The position numbers and the translations under genes were made by a program. The notes beneath the pieces are model-generated. The model made no database searches and had not been told where the DNA came from. It saw only the letters and a program-made list of their open reading frames with translations. Below are positions 1-6,692 of a stretch of 13,885 nt of DNA, in pieces (the stretch's first letter is position 1; every line of letters starts with the position of its first letter). This stretch comes from DATHWB01 sp040902855. GTDB lineage: Bacteria > Actinomycetota > Acidimicrobiia > Spongiisociales > ZC4RG35. The stretch covers positions 1-13,885 of the forward strand of contig JBBDWN010000152.1 in NCBI GenBank assembly GCA_040902855.1, given 5' to 3'.

Positions 1-1376
1 TCGTCGGACGAACCCTCCACGATCGTCGCCATCGAGCGTTCCAACCCGATGCCGTACGAGCCCATGATGATCGGGTGTGACTGCCCGGCCTCGTCCTGGA
101 CGAAGGCGCCCATCGCCTCGGAGTACTTGGTGCCGAGTTTGAAGATGTGTCCGACCTCGACGCCCTTCCACAGGTCGAGACTTCCACCGTCCACGCTGCA
201 CGGCTCCCCCGTCTTCACCGCGCGCAGGTCCTGCCAGGCAGTGACGGCAATATCACGATCGACATCGACATCGCGGAGATGCCAATCGTCGTCGTTCGCT
301 CCGGTCACCAGACCGCGGCGACCCTGCAACGCGAGGTCGGCGATGACGGGCAGACCGGACACACCGACCGCCCCCAGGCTCCCGGGCTTCGCACCCAGCA
401 GTTCGACGATCTCGTCCTCCAAGCCGGGACGGGCATCGACAGTCTTGGTGGCATCGATCAGCTTCTGCTCCTGCAGACCGTGATCGCCGCGCAGGAGCAC
501 GAGAGTGGGCACGCCGTCCAGCATGTAAACAAGCGTCTTGATCTGTCTGTCGGGTGCCGCGATGTCCTCGAAAGCTTCGGCGAGCGCCCGGATCGTCCGG
601 ATTCCGGGTGTGGCGAATCGGGAAACGTCGGGAACCGTGTCCGGATCATCGACAGGGTCGACCTTCGAGGTCGCTCGCTCCACGTTGGCGGCGTAGTCGC
701 ACGTGTCGCAGGTGACGATCCAATCCTCGCCCGCCGGGCTGGCGACCATGAACTCGGTCGACTCCGACCCACCCATGATCCCCGACGACGCCTCGACAGG
801 CACCGCCTTCATCCCAAGCCGTTCGAAGATTCGCACATACGCCCCGTGGTGCTTTTCGAAGGCCGCATCGAGACCGGCGGCGTCGACGTCGAGTGAATAC
901 GAATCCTTCATCGTGAACTCGCGAACCCGCAGGACCCCCGACTTGGGACGAGGCTCGTCTCGGAACTTCGTCTGGATCTGATACCAGATCTGGGGCAATT
1001 GGCGGTACGAGGTGAGTTCGGAGGCGAGAAGGGCGAACACCTCCTCATGGGTGAAACCCAGCGCGTTGTCGGCGCCCTTGCGGTCGACGAGACGGAACAT
1101 CTCCTCGCCTATCGACTCCCAGCGACCGGACTTCTTCCAGATGTCGGCGGGATGCAAGGCGGGAAGATGAAATTGCTGACCGCCAATGGCATCCATCTCC
1201 TCACGGATGATGCGGTCGATGTTCAGACGCACCTTCTGGCCCATCGGCAGCATCGAATAATGACCTGCCGACAACTGCCGGACGAATCCCCCGCGCACCA
1301 ACAACTTGTGGCTGACGGCCTCGGCCTCCGCCGGGTCGTCGCGCAAGGTGGGAATGTGGGCCTGGGACCATCGCAT
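1..1376 (-). CDS. proS: Prolyl-tRNA synthetase, bacterial type with editing insertion (3' end cut by the window)
   Basis: Class II aminoacyl-tRNA synthetase that charges tRNA-Pro in the cytoplasm. The ATG at 1376-1374 opens a frame that stays open for 458 codons to the left edge, so the C-terminal anticodon-binding domain (about 110 residues in E. coli) lies outside. Visible landmarks are the N-terminal MRWSQAHIPTLRD, motif 2 as FRDEPRP (about 138-144) followed by REFTMKDSYS (152-161), and GSYGIGLER near the cut end. Between them is the bacterial YbaK-like INS editing domain, seen in TLVLLRGDH and later in the PGSLGAVG and DRDI segments. It normally hydrolyses mischarged Ala-tRNA-Pro. The start is the first Met of the conserved N-terminus. 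No Shine-Dalgarno precedes it, but a TACCCT hexamer lies 10 nt upstream. It diverges from coaE across 53 bp. Confidence 0.95.
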   Translation of the reverse strand, partial: MRWSQAHIPTLRDDPAEAEAVSHKLLVRGGFVRQLSAGHYSMLPMGQKVRLNIDRIIREEMDAIGGQQFHLPALHPADIWKKSGRWESIGEEMFRLVDRKGADNALGFTHEEVFALLASELTSYRQLPQIWYQIQTKFRDEPRPKSGVLRVREFTMKDSYSLDVDAAGLDAAFEKHHGAYVRIFERLGMKAVPVEASSGIMGGSESTEFMVASPAGEDWIVTCDTCDYAANVERATSKVDPVDDPDTVPDVSRFATPGIRTIRALAEAFEDIAAPDRQIKTLVYMLDGVPTLVLLRGDHGLQEQKLIDATKTVDARPGLEDEIVELLGAKPGSLGAVGVSGLPVIADLALQGRRGLVTGANDDDWHLRDVDVDRDIAVTAWQDLRAVKTGEPCSVDGGSLDLWKGVEVGHIFKLGTKYSEAMGAFVQDEAGQSHPIIMGSYGIGLERSMATIVEGSSD

Positions 1377-1386
1377 CAGGGGGCGG

Positions 1387-1392
1387 AGGGTA
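1387..1392 (-). promoter_or_regulatory. Candidate -10 element for proS, near-leaderless
   Basis: On the minus strand TACCCT (1392 to 1387) fits the actinobacterial TANNNT -10 pattern and ends 10 nt before the proS ATG. A start 6-8 nt downstream would leave a leader of only about 2-4 nt, which agrees with the absence of any purine-rich ribosome binding site. No convincing -35 box is visible. This is inference from spacing alone. Confidence 0.3.
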
Positions 1393-1429
1393 GACAGGCG
1401 CGACTGACCACCGGTTACCGTTTCCGGCC
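1391..1429 (+). promoter_or_regulatory. Candidate promoter for coaE with -10 abutting the start codon
   Basis: TACCGT at 1416-1421 matches TANNNT and ends 8 nt before the coaE ATG, so transcription would begin at or within two bases of the start codon (a leaderless or nearly leaderless mRNA). TAGACA at 1391-1396 is one base off the TTGACA consensus but sits 19 bp upstream of the hexamer, longer than ideal. No Shine-Dalgarno is present before the ATG. The proposed -35 overlaps the TACCCT hexamer assigned to divergent proS on the other strand. Confidence 0.35.
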
Positions 1430-2014
1430 ATGGCAGACGTGTGGACGGTCACCGGCGGGATCGGATCAGGCAAGAGCAGCATCCGACAAACCCTCGAAGA
1501 ACTCGGAGCGGTGACGATCGACGCCGACCGAGTCGGGCACGCCGTCCTCGAACCGGACGGATCGGCATTCGATGCGGTGTCTCGACGCTGGCCCGAGGTG
1601 GTCGTCGACGGCCGGATCGACCGACGGCGACTCGGTGCCATCGTGTTCGAGGATGCTTCCGAACTGGCGAAGCTCGAGGCGATCACCCACCCGGAGATCG
1701 CCAAAGAGATCGCCGTTCGCATCGCCGAGGCCGGTGACTCCGTCGTCGTCATCGAAGTCTCCGTACCAAAGGACCTCGTGGGTGTCGGATGGCTCCGGAC
1801 GGTTGTCGCCGACTTGCCGGTAGAAGACCGCCGCGCCCGACTCGTCGCCCGCGGAATGGACCCCGAGGACATCGGCCGCCGCATGGCCGCCCAGCCAAGT
1901 CGTGACGGATGGCGTGCGCGGGGTCGGTGGATCGTATCGACGGCAGGGACCCGGTCCGATGTCGCAGAACGAGTCCTCCGGCTCTGGCGAGACGTCATCC
2001 TCGACGAGCGGTAG
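1430..2014 (+). CDS. coaE: Dephospho-CoA kinase
   Basis: Catalyses the last step of coenzyme A synthesis, ATP-dependent phosphorylation of the 3'-hydroxyl of dephospho-CoA. The 194 residues match the usual length of about 200. The P-loop GGIGSGKS is at 9-16, the acidic DAD motif (31-33, catalytic Asp region) follows the first helix, THPEI sits at 86-90, and RRMAAQPSR (150-158) is the lid segment contacting nucleotide. Two places depart from what I remember of the family: the strand that usually carries a PLLFE-like motif reads IEVSVPKDL (108-116), and the C-terminal Ala-Asp...Ile-x-Asn-x-Gly segment reads GRWIVSTAGT (165-174). The call rests on the P-loop, DAD and lid motifs. Its stop codon forms part of a -10-like hexamer before the next gene, 9 bp away. 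Confidence 0.88.
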   Translation: MADVWTVTGGIGSGKSSIRQTLEELGAVTIDADRVGHAVLEPDGSAFDAVSRRWPEVVVDGRIDRRRLGAIVFEDASELAKLEAITHPEIAKEIAVRIAEAGDSVVVIEVSVPKDLVGVGWLRTVVADLPVEDRRARLVARGMDPEDIGRRMAAQPSRDGWRARGRWIVSTAGTRSDVAERVLRLWRDVILDER

Positions 2015-2017
2015 CGT
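2012..2017 (+). promoter_or_regulatory. Candidate -10 element before the deaminase gene, overlapping the coaE stop codon
   Basis: TAGCGT begins with the TAG stop of coaE and ends 6 nt before the ATG of the next gene, the spacing expected for a leaderless transcript. The run TAGCGTTCCCGC-ATG closely resembles TAGCGTTACCCCC-GTG before ispG and TACCGTTTCCGGCC-ATG before coaE. No Shine-Dalgarno is present and no clear -35 box is visible. Reinitiation after coaE is an alternative explanation. Confidence 0.3.
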
Positions 2018-2023
2018 TCCCGC

Positions 2024-3043
2024 ATGCCGATCGACACCGACCTCGACCGACTGATCGTCGCACTGCCGAAAGCGGAACTCCACGTTCACATCGAAGGGAC
2101 GCTCGAACCCGAGATGATGTTCGCCCTCGCCGCTCGCAACGGGGTGACGCTTCCTTGGACCACGCTGGACGAGGTGAGATCCGCCTACGACTTCACCGAC
2201 CTGCAGTCGTTCCTCGACGTCTACTACCTGGGTGCGGCGGCCCTGGTGACAGCTCAGGACTTCGACGACCTGATGTGGGCGTACCTGCAGCGGGCAGCCG
2301 CAGACGGGGTCCGCCACGCCGAGATCTTCGTCGACCCGCAGACCCACACCCATCGCGGGATCGGGTTCGAGGCGTTCATGGGCGGCTTCCGTCGAGCGAT
2401 GGCCCGGGCCGAAGACGAGTTCGGCGTGACCAGCGCACTCATCCTGTGCTGTCTCCGTCATCTGCCGCCCACGGACGCGGTGGAGATGATCACCGAGGCC
2501 CGCGATCACCTCCACGGCGTGATCGGGATCGGAATGGACTCCAGTGAGGTGGGGATCCCGCCCGAACCGTTCGCTCCCGCCTACGAGATCGGTGTCGGAT
2601 GCGGGCTGCGGGCGGTTGCCCACGCCGGTGAAGAAGGTCCACCCGAATACATCTGGGGAGCGCTGAACACCCTCGGGGTGGAACGGGTCGACCACGGAGT
2701 GCGGTGCCTGGAAGATCCGGAGTTGGTTGCACGACTGAGAGATGAGCGGATCCCACTCACCGTCTGCCCGCTGAGCAACGTCCGCCTGAAGGTGGTCGAG
2801 GACATCGCCGACCACCCGATGCGGCGACTGATGGACGAAGGGCTGGTCGTGACGGTGAACTCCGACGACCCGGCGTACTTTGGTGGGTACGTGGCAGACA
2901 ACTACCGGGCGCTGGTCGAGGGATTGGAATTCGGCAAAGACGAGCTCGTCGCGCTCGCCCGCAACTCGATCATCGCCTCCTTCCTCGATGCCGATCGGAA
3001 ACAGGAACTCCTCGACGAGATCGACCGCATCGCCGAACCCTGA
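2024..3043 (+). CDS. Adenosine deaminase family enzyme, most likely adenine deaminase
   Basis: Zinc-dependent amidohydrolase of purine salvage, 339 residues. Metal and catalytic residues of the family are visible: HVHIEGT with H20 and H22, HAGEEGPPEYIW with H200 and E203, DHGVR with H224, CPLSN (248-252) and NSDDPAYFGG (279-288) with D281/D282. The detailed wording differs from classic adenosine deaminase and matches the adenine-deaminase subgroup (Pseudomonas PA0148 and fungal AAH1 type): LPKAELHVHIEGTLEPE, DPQTHTHRGI, MDSSEVG (171-177) where adenosine deaminases carry a GDE motif, and SDDPAYFGGYV. The expected reaction is adenine to hypoxanthine plus ammonia. Automatic annotation would probably call it add. 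It follows coaE by 9 bp and converges on ispG. The ATG at 2024 is the first plausible start. Family membership is certain; substrate is inferred. Confidence 0.9.
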   Translation: MPIDTDLDRLIVALPKAELHVHIEGTLEPEMMFALAARNGVTLPWTTLDEVRSAYDFTDLQSFLDVYYLGAAALVTAQDFDDLMWAYLQRAAADGVRHAEIFVDPQTHTHRGIGFEAFMGGFRRAMARAEDEFGVTSALILCCLRHLPPTDAVEMITEARDHLHGVIGIGMDSSEVGIPPEPFAPAYEIGVGCGLRAVAHAGEEGPPEYIWGALNTLGVERVDHGVRCLEDPELVARLRDERIPLTVCPLSNVRLKVVEDIADHPMRRLMDEGLVVTVNSDDPAYFGGYVADNYRALVEGLEFGKDELVALARNSIIASFLDADRKQELLDEIDRIAEP

Positions 3044-3057
3044 ACGCGGGGTTCAGG
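3039..3057. terminator. Shared palindrome between convergent deaminase gene and ispG
   Basis: CCTGAAC (3039-3045) and GTTCAGG (3051-3057) form a perfect 7-bp stem around a 5-nt loop, readable from both strands. The deaminase stop TGA (3041-3043) lies in one arm and the ispG stop (minus strand, 3055-3053) in the other. An alternative 5-bp pairing, AACCC (3036-3040) with GGGTT (3048-3052), overlaps it. There is no U-tract on either side, so this is at best a non-canonical bidirectional terminator or transcript-end stabiliser. Confidence 0.4.
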
Positions 3058-4261
3058 AGCGTTCTGCGACTTCGGCGACCCTCCGCTTGCGTTCCTCGTT
3101 CCGATTGGCATCGCCCTGGATCTCGACGAGCTGCGTGCGCTCGGCCTCGGTAATGGCGGCGGCGTTCTTGTCGGCCGCAGCCAGCCGGGCCTCCACGCCC
3201 TCCTCGACCAGCTTGCGCGCCTCGTCCAAGAGAGCCTCGACCATTTCGGCCTCGGGTACGACTCGCACCACCTGACCCTTGATGAAGAGGTGGCCCCTCC
3301 CCCGCCCGGCGGCGATGCCGATGTCGGCGGAACTCGCCTCACCCGGGCCGTTGACGACGCAGCCCATCACCGCCACCTGGATGGGAAGGTTCTCGGCTTC
3401 GAGTGCAGCCTGGGCTCGGGTGGCGACGTCGATCACGTCGACCTCTGCCCGGCCGCATGACGGGCAGGCGATGAGATCGAGCCCCTTTCGCTCCCGCAAT
3501 CCCAGATATTCGAGGAGCTGCCGGCCGGCCTTCGCTTCCTCCACGGGATCGGCGGTCAGAGAGAACCGGATCGTGTCGCCGATACCGTCGTTGAGAAGGG
3601 TGGCGATCCCGGCGACCGACTTGATGAGACCTCCCGGCAACGGACCCGCTTCGGTGACGCCGAGGTGAAGCGGGTAGTCGACCGTGTCGGCGAGCAGCCG
3701 GTACGAGGCGATCATCGTCGGAACGTTCGAATGCTTGACCGAGATCTTGATATCGGTGAAGTCGACATCTTCGAGGAAACGGATCTCCCGGAGAGCCGAT
3801 GCGACCAGTGCTTCCGGAACGGCACCGCCGTGTTCAGCTTCGATGTCCTTGTCGAGCGAACCGGCGTTCACGCCCACCCGGATCGGCTTGCCCCGATCTT
3901 TCGCCTCCCGCGCCACGGCCTTGATGTGCTCTTCTTTGCGGATATTCCCCGGGTTGAGCCGAAGCCCGTCAACCCCCGCTTCCAGTGCGGCGAGCGCCAG
4001 GCGGTACTGAAAGTGGATGTCGGCGATGATCGGAACAGGAGAGCGCGGCACGATCTCGGCCAGAGCGGTTGCGGCGTCGACGTCGTTGCATGTGATGCGC
4101 ACGATGTCGGCACCGTTGGCGGCGAGGGCGTACACCTGCTGAAGGGTGCCGTCGACATCGGCCGTCTTGGTGGTCGTCATCGACTGCACCGACACCGGCG
4201 CCCCGCCACCGACGAGCACCGAGCCGACTTTGAGACTTCGGGTCTGTCTGCGTTCGATCAC
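3053..4261 (-). CDS. ispG: 4-hydroxy-3-methylbut-2-en-1-yl diphosphate synthase (GcpE)
   Basis: Penultimate enzyme of the MEP isoprenoid pathway: reduces methylerythritol cyclodiphosphate to HMBPP with a [4Fe-4S] cluster. The 402 residues begin with RRQTRSLKVGSVLVGG, then VQSMTTT, a TIM-barrel half with ADIHF (80-84), RLNPGN (101-106) and VKHSN (175-179), and a C-terminal ferredoxin-reductase-like half. Cluster ligands are visible as C266 and C269 (ACPSCGR), C301 (MGCVVNGPGE) and probably E308. The last 45 or so residues are a charged, Ala/Glu/Arg-rich tail beyond the conserved core. The start is GTG at 4261; a TAGCGT hexamer lies 7 nt upstream and there is no Shine-Dalgarno. It follows the M50 protease gene by 30 bp and shares the cluster with dxr, an earlier step of the same pathway. 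Confidence 0.96.
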   Translation of the reverse strand: MIERRQTRSLKVGSVLVGGGAPVSVQSMTTTKTADVDGTLQQVYALAANGADIVRITCNDVDAATALAEIVPRSPVPIIADIHFQYRLALAALEAGVDGLRLNPGNIRKEEHIKAVAREAKDRGKPIRVGVNAGSLDKDIEAEHGGAVPEALVASALREIRFLEDVDFTDIKISVKHSNVPTMIASYRLLADTVDYPLHLGVTEAGPLPGGLIKSVAGIATLLNDGIGDTIRFSLTADPVEEAKAGRQLLEYLGLRERKGLDLIACPSCGRAEVDVIDVATRAQAALEAENLPIQVAVMGCVVNGPGEASSADIGIAAGRGRGHLFIKGQVVRVVPEAEMVEALLDEARKLVEEGVEARLAAADKNAAAITEAERTQLVEIQGDANRNEERKRRVAEVAERS

Positions 4262-4268
4262 GGGGGTA

Positions 4269-4274
4269 ACGCTA
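4269..4274 (-). promoter_or_regulatory. Candidate -10 element for ispG, leaderless spacing
   Basis: TAGCGT (minus strand, 4274 to 4269) lies exactly 7 nt before the GTG start codon of ispG in the 30-bp gap after the M50 protease gene. The spacing suits transcription starting at the GTG itself, and there is no ribosome binding site. No good -35 box can be seen. If real, ispG has its own promoter in addition to read-through from upstream. Confidence 0.3.
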
Positions 4275-4291
4275 GAGGCTTGGCGCCCGGA

Positions 4292-5422
4292 TCAGAGATC
4301 GATCGGATTGACGATGTCGAGGATGATCGCCAGAACGCCGATCAAGCCGATCACAGCGATCACGGCGATCGCGACAGGAACCAGCTTGCGCATGTCAGCA
4401 GTCCGACCACTCACCTTCTCGTAGAGCGCAACTGCGAAGTGCCCCCCGTCGAGCGGGTACAGCGGGAGCGCATTGAGGGTACCGAGGATCACGTTGACGA
4501 ACGCAAGGAGCAGGACCATGTTGAGGATGCCGAACTCTTCTGCCTGGCTGCCGATCTGGACGATCCCGATGGGGCTAACGGGCCGCACGTCCGGATCGAT
4601 CTCGCCGCCGGTGATACCCCCGAGCAATTGACCGAGAGTGTCGAAACGCAGGATTCGGCTGAACGCCTCGAACGTGAACTCCACGGCGATCCCGACCTGT
4701 CGCATGCCGACCCAGCCTGCCTCGAAGACCGAGATGTCTTGCATCACGAATGCTGGGGAGAACCCGAGAAAACCGGTCTCGAGACCGGTTTCGGGATCGA
4801 TGCGCGACCCCATCGTGGTCGTGAGTTCAATCTCGGCTCCGTCACGCACCACGGTCAGTGCGACCTCGCGACCTGCGGCGTCGGCGATGACTTCACGCAG
4901 ACCCTCCCAACCGTCCACATCGACTCCGTCGACACCGACGATCACGTCGCCTGGCTCAAGGCCGGCGAGCGCAGCGGCGGTCGGGTTTCCTGCATCATCG
5001 GTCTCGACGACACCAGCTACCTCGGTGGAGACCACCGGCTCGCCATCGACGAGCACCGGCTCGCCTTCGATCATCGCCACGGTTGCGAAGATCAAGAGCG
5101 CGATCACGAAGTTGGCGGCAACGCCCGACAGGACCACGAAAGATTTCGCCCAAAAGGGCTTCGAGCGGTAGGTCCGGTTCTCGTCTTCGGGGTCGACCTC
5201 TTCGAGGCTGTTCATCCCGATGACCTTCACGTACGCGCCGAAGGGGATCGGCTTGATCCCGTATTCGGTCTCGCCTCGGCGGAACGACCAGATGCGCGGA
5301 CCGAAGCCGATGAAGAATTCCGTCACTTTCATGCCGGTCGCCTTGGCCGCGAAGTAGTGGCCCGCTTCATGGGCGACGATGAACCCGATCAGGGCGACGA
5401 GCGCGGCGATGCCGCCGATCAT
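4292..5422 (-). CDS. rseP: M50 family site-2 zinc metalloprotease (RseP/Rip1 type)
   Basis: Intramembrane protease that cleaves membrane-bound anti-sigma factors or similar substrates within the bilayer. 376 residues: first membrane helix about 4-24 with the active-site HEAGH (18-22) inside it, a second helix about 95-117 including SGVAANF (99-105), a PDZ domain about 135-205 (LEPGDVIVGVDG), and a C-terminal membrane region with NALPLYPLDGGH (317-328) supplying the third zinc ligand D325, followed by a last hydrophobic helix about 348-370. Only one PDZ domain is evident, as in mycobacterial Rip1. The ATG at 5422 is the only usable start, since an in-frame TAG at 5473-5471 closes the upstream frame. 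The neighbours dxr and ispG are typical for actinobacteria. The substrate cannot be told from this window. Confidence 0.93.
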   Translation of the reverse strand: MIGGIAALVALIGFIVAHEAGHYFAAKATGMKVTEFFIGFGPRIWSFRRGETEYGIKPIPFGAYVKVIGMNSLEEVDPEDENRTYRSKPFWAKSFVVLSGVAANFVIALLIFATVAMIEGEPVLVDGEPVVSTEVAGVVETDDAGNPTAAALAGLEPGDVIVGVDGVDVDGWEGLREVIADAAGREVALTVVRDGAEIELTTTMGSRIDPETGLETGFLGFSPAFVMQDISVFEAGWVGMRQVGIAVEFTFEAFSRILRFDTLGQLLGGITGGEIDPDVRPVSPIGIVQIGSQAEEFGILNMVLLLAFVNVILGTLNALPLYPLDGGHFAVALYEKVSGRTADMRKLVPVAIAVIAVIGLIGVLAIILDIVNPIDL

Positions 5423-5546
5423 TTGGTGGAAGAGGGCATGGGGAAAGTCACGATACCCCCGGAGTCCCGGCTATCTGCAGCGCCTGGGCTTGAACTCGTG
5501 CGCGAAAACCACCGTATAGGTGGTGCCGAACCCTGGGTACGCGTCG
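5423..5546 (-). promoter_or_regulatory. 124-bp gap between dxr and the M50 protease gene: terminator-like hairpin and possible promoter
   Basis: This is the only sizeable gap inside the rpsB-to-ispG block. Downstream of dxr, ACCACC (5524 to 5519) and GGTGGT (5513 to 5508) form a 6-bp stem with a TATAC loop, followed on the minus strand by TTT, so it resembles a weak intrinsic terminator. Further on, TATCGT (5455 to 5450) fits the TANNNT -10 pattern and would give a leader of about 20 nt before the protease ATG. I see no clear -35 box and no Shine-Dalgarno. Confidence 0.28.
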
Positions 5547-6692
5547 TCAGCAGGCGGTGGGGAGGAGGGAGGCGGCGGCGGATCTCGCTTCGGCGTCGAC
5601 TTCGAGCACGTGATCGACGGACTCGACCGGACCACCCGTCACGGCCTCCAGCGTGCGCTCGATCAGATCGGCGATACCGAGGAATCCGAGACGACCATCC
5701 AGGAAGGCCTGGACGGCGATCTCGTCGGCGGCGTTGAAGACGCAGGGCGCAATCCCACCCGACCGCCCGGCTGCATACGCCAGGTCGAGCGCCCGGAACG
5801 TGGTGCGATCGACCGCTTCAAATTGCAGGTCCACGCCGGCGAGGTCGAAGGGAATCCCCGATGGTGCGCGATCCGGATACGCGAGCGCATAGGAAATCGG
5901 AATTCGCATGTCGGTGGCACCAACGTGGGCGATCATGGACCCGTCCGACAGCCGGACGAGCGAGTGGACGAGGCTCTGGGGATGAACCACGACCTCGATC
6001 CGGTCGAATCCCACGCCGAACAGGACGTTGGCCTCGATCACTTCCAGTCCCTTGTTGACCAAGGTGGCCGAGTCGACCGAAATGCGACGTCCCATCGACC
6101 ACGTGGGATGCGCCAGTGCCTCGGTGGGGGTGACATCCTCCAGTTCTTCCGAAGTCCTGCCCCGAAATGGCCCCCCGCTCGCAGTGAGCACGAGGGAGCT
6201 GATCTCGCCCTCGTGCGTGCCGGCCACGAGTTGGAACAGCGCCGAATGCTCGGAGTCGACGGGGATCAACTCTGCGCCGGTTCGGGAGGCGGTCTCCATC
6301 ACGAGCGCACCCGCTGCAACCAGGCTCTCCTTGTTTGCCAAAGCCACGCGGTTGCCGGCTTCGAGCGCGGCAATGGTGGGGCGCAGACCGGCCGAGCCCA
6401 CGAGACCGTTCACGACGATCGAATGCGGCCGGCCGGCGGCCTCGAGCATTGCAGCAGTCCCCCACTGGACTCGATTCGAGACCTCGGCCGTGAACCACTC
6501 GCGCTCTTCTGAGGACCCGCCCGTGACAACCACACCCGCCGTCGGAAAGGATCGGACGATTTCGACGAGCTCGGGACGAGGGCGTCGGGCAACGATGACG
6601 GCGATCTCACGGCCGTGCCGCTGGGCCACCTCGATGGTCTGGCGGCCGATCGACCCGGTCGCGCCGAGGACGACGAGCGCCCGATCGGTCAC
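5547..6692 (-). CDS. dxr: 1-deoxy-D-xylulose 5-phosphate reductoisomerase
   Basis: Second step of the MEP isoprenoid pathway: NADPH-dependent rearrangement and reduction of DXP to MEP, cytoplasmic. 381 residues. The NADPH-binding GATGSIG is at 10-16, NGLVGSAGLRPT at 95-106, and ALANKESLV at 117-125. Metal ligands D146 and E148 lie in PVDSEHSALFQ, the flexible-loop/active-site block HPTWSMGRRISVDSATL runs 195-211, and E217 and E220 follow in KGLEVIEA. The GTG start at 6692 overlaps the cdsA stop by four bases (GTGA), which indicates translational coupling. The same frame is open far upstream into cdsA but has no conserved sequence before this start. The enzyme is the target of fosmidomycin. 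Confidence 0.96.
   Translation of the reverse strand: MTDRALVVLGATGSIGRQTIEVAQRHGREIAVIVARRPRPELVEIVRSFPTAGVVVTGGSSEEREWFTAEVSNRVQWGTAAMLEAAGRPHSIVVNGLVGSAGLRPTIAALEAGNRVALANKESLVAAGALVMETASRTGAELIPVDSEHSALFQLVAGTHEGEISSLVLTASGGPFRGRTSEELEDVTPTEALAHPTWSMGRRISVDSATLVNKGLEVIEANVLFGVGFDRIEVVVHPQSLVHSLVRLSDGSMIAHVGATDMRIPISYALAYPDRAPSGIPFDLAGVDLQFEAVDRTTFRALDLAYAAGRSGGIAPCVFNAADEIAVQAFLDGRLGFLGIADLIERTLEAVTGGPVESVDHVLEVDAEARSAAASLLPTAC

Noticed and set aside
1466..2815. A 449-codon minus-strand frame antisense to coaE and the deaminase gene
   Set aside because: Both plus-strand genes have clear conserved motifs. The antisense product shows only the compositional bias of a shadow frame.
3665..5737. 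A 690-codon open frame on the plus strand antisense to ispG and the M50 protease gene
   Set aside because: It runs opposite two certain genes in a GC-rich genome. The product is dominated by Asp, His, Arg and Glu with no recognisable domain, as expected for an antisense shadow.
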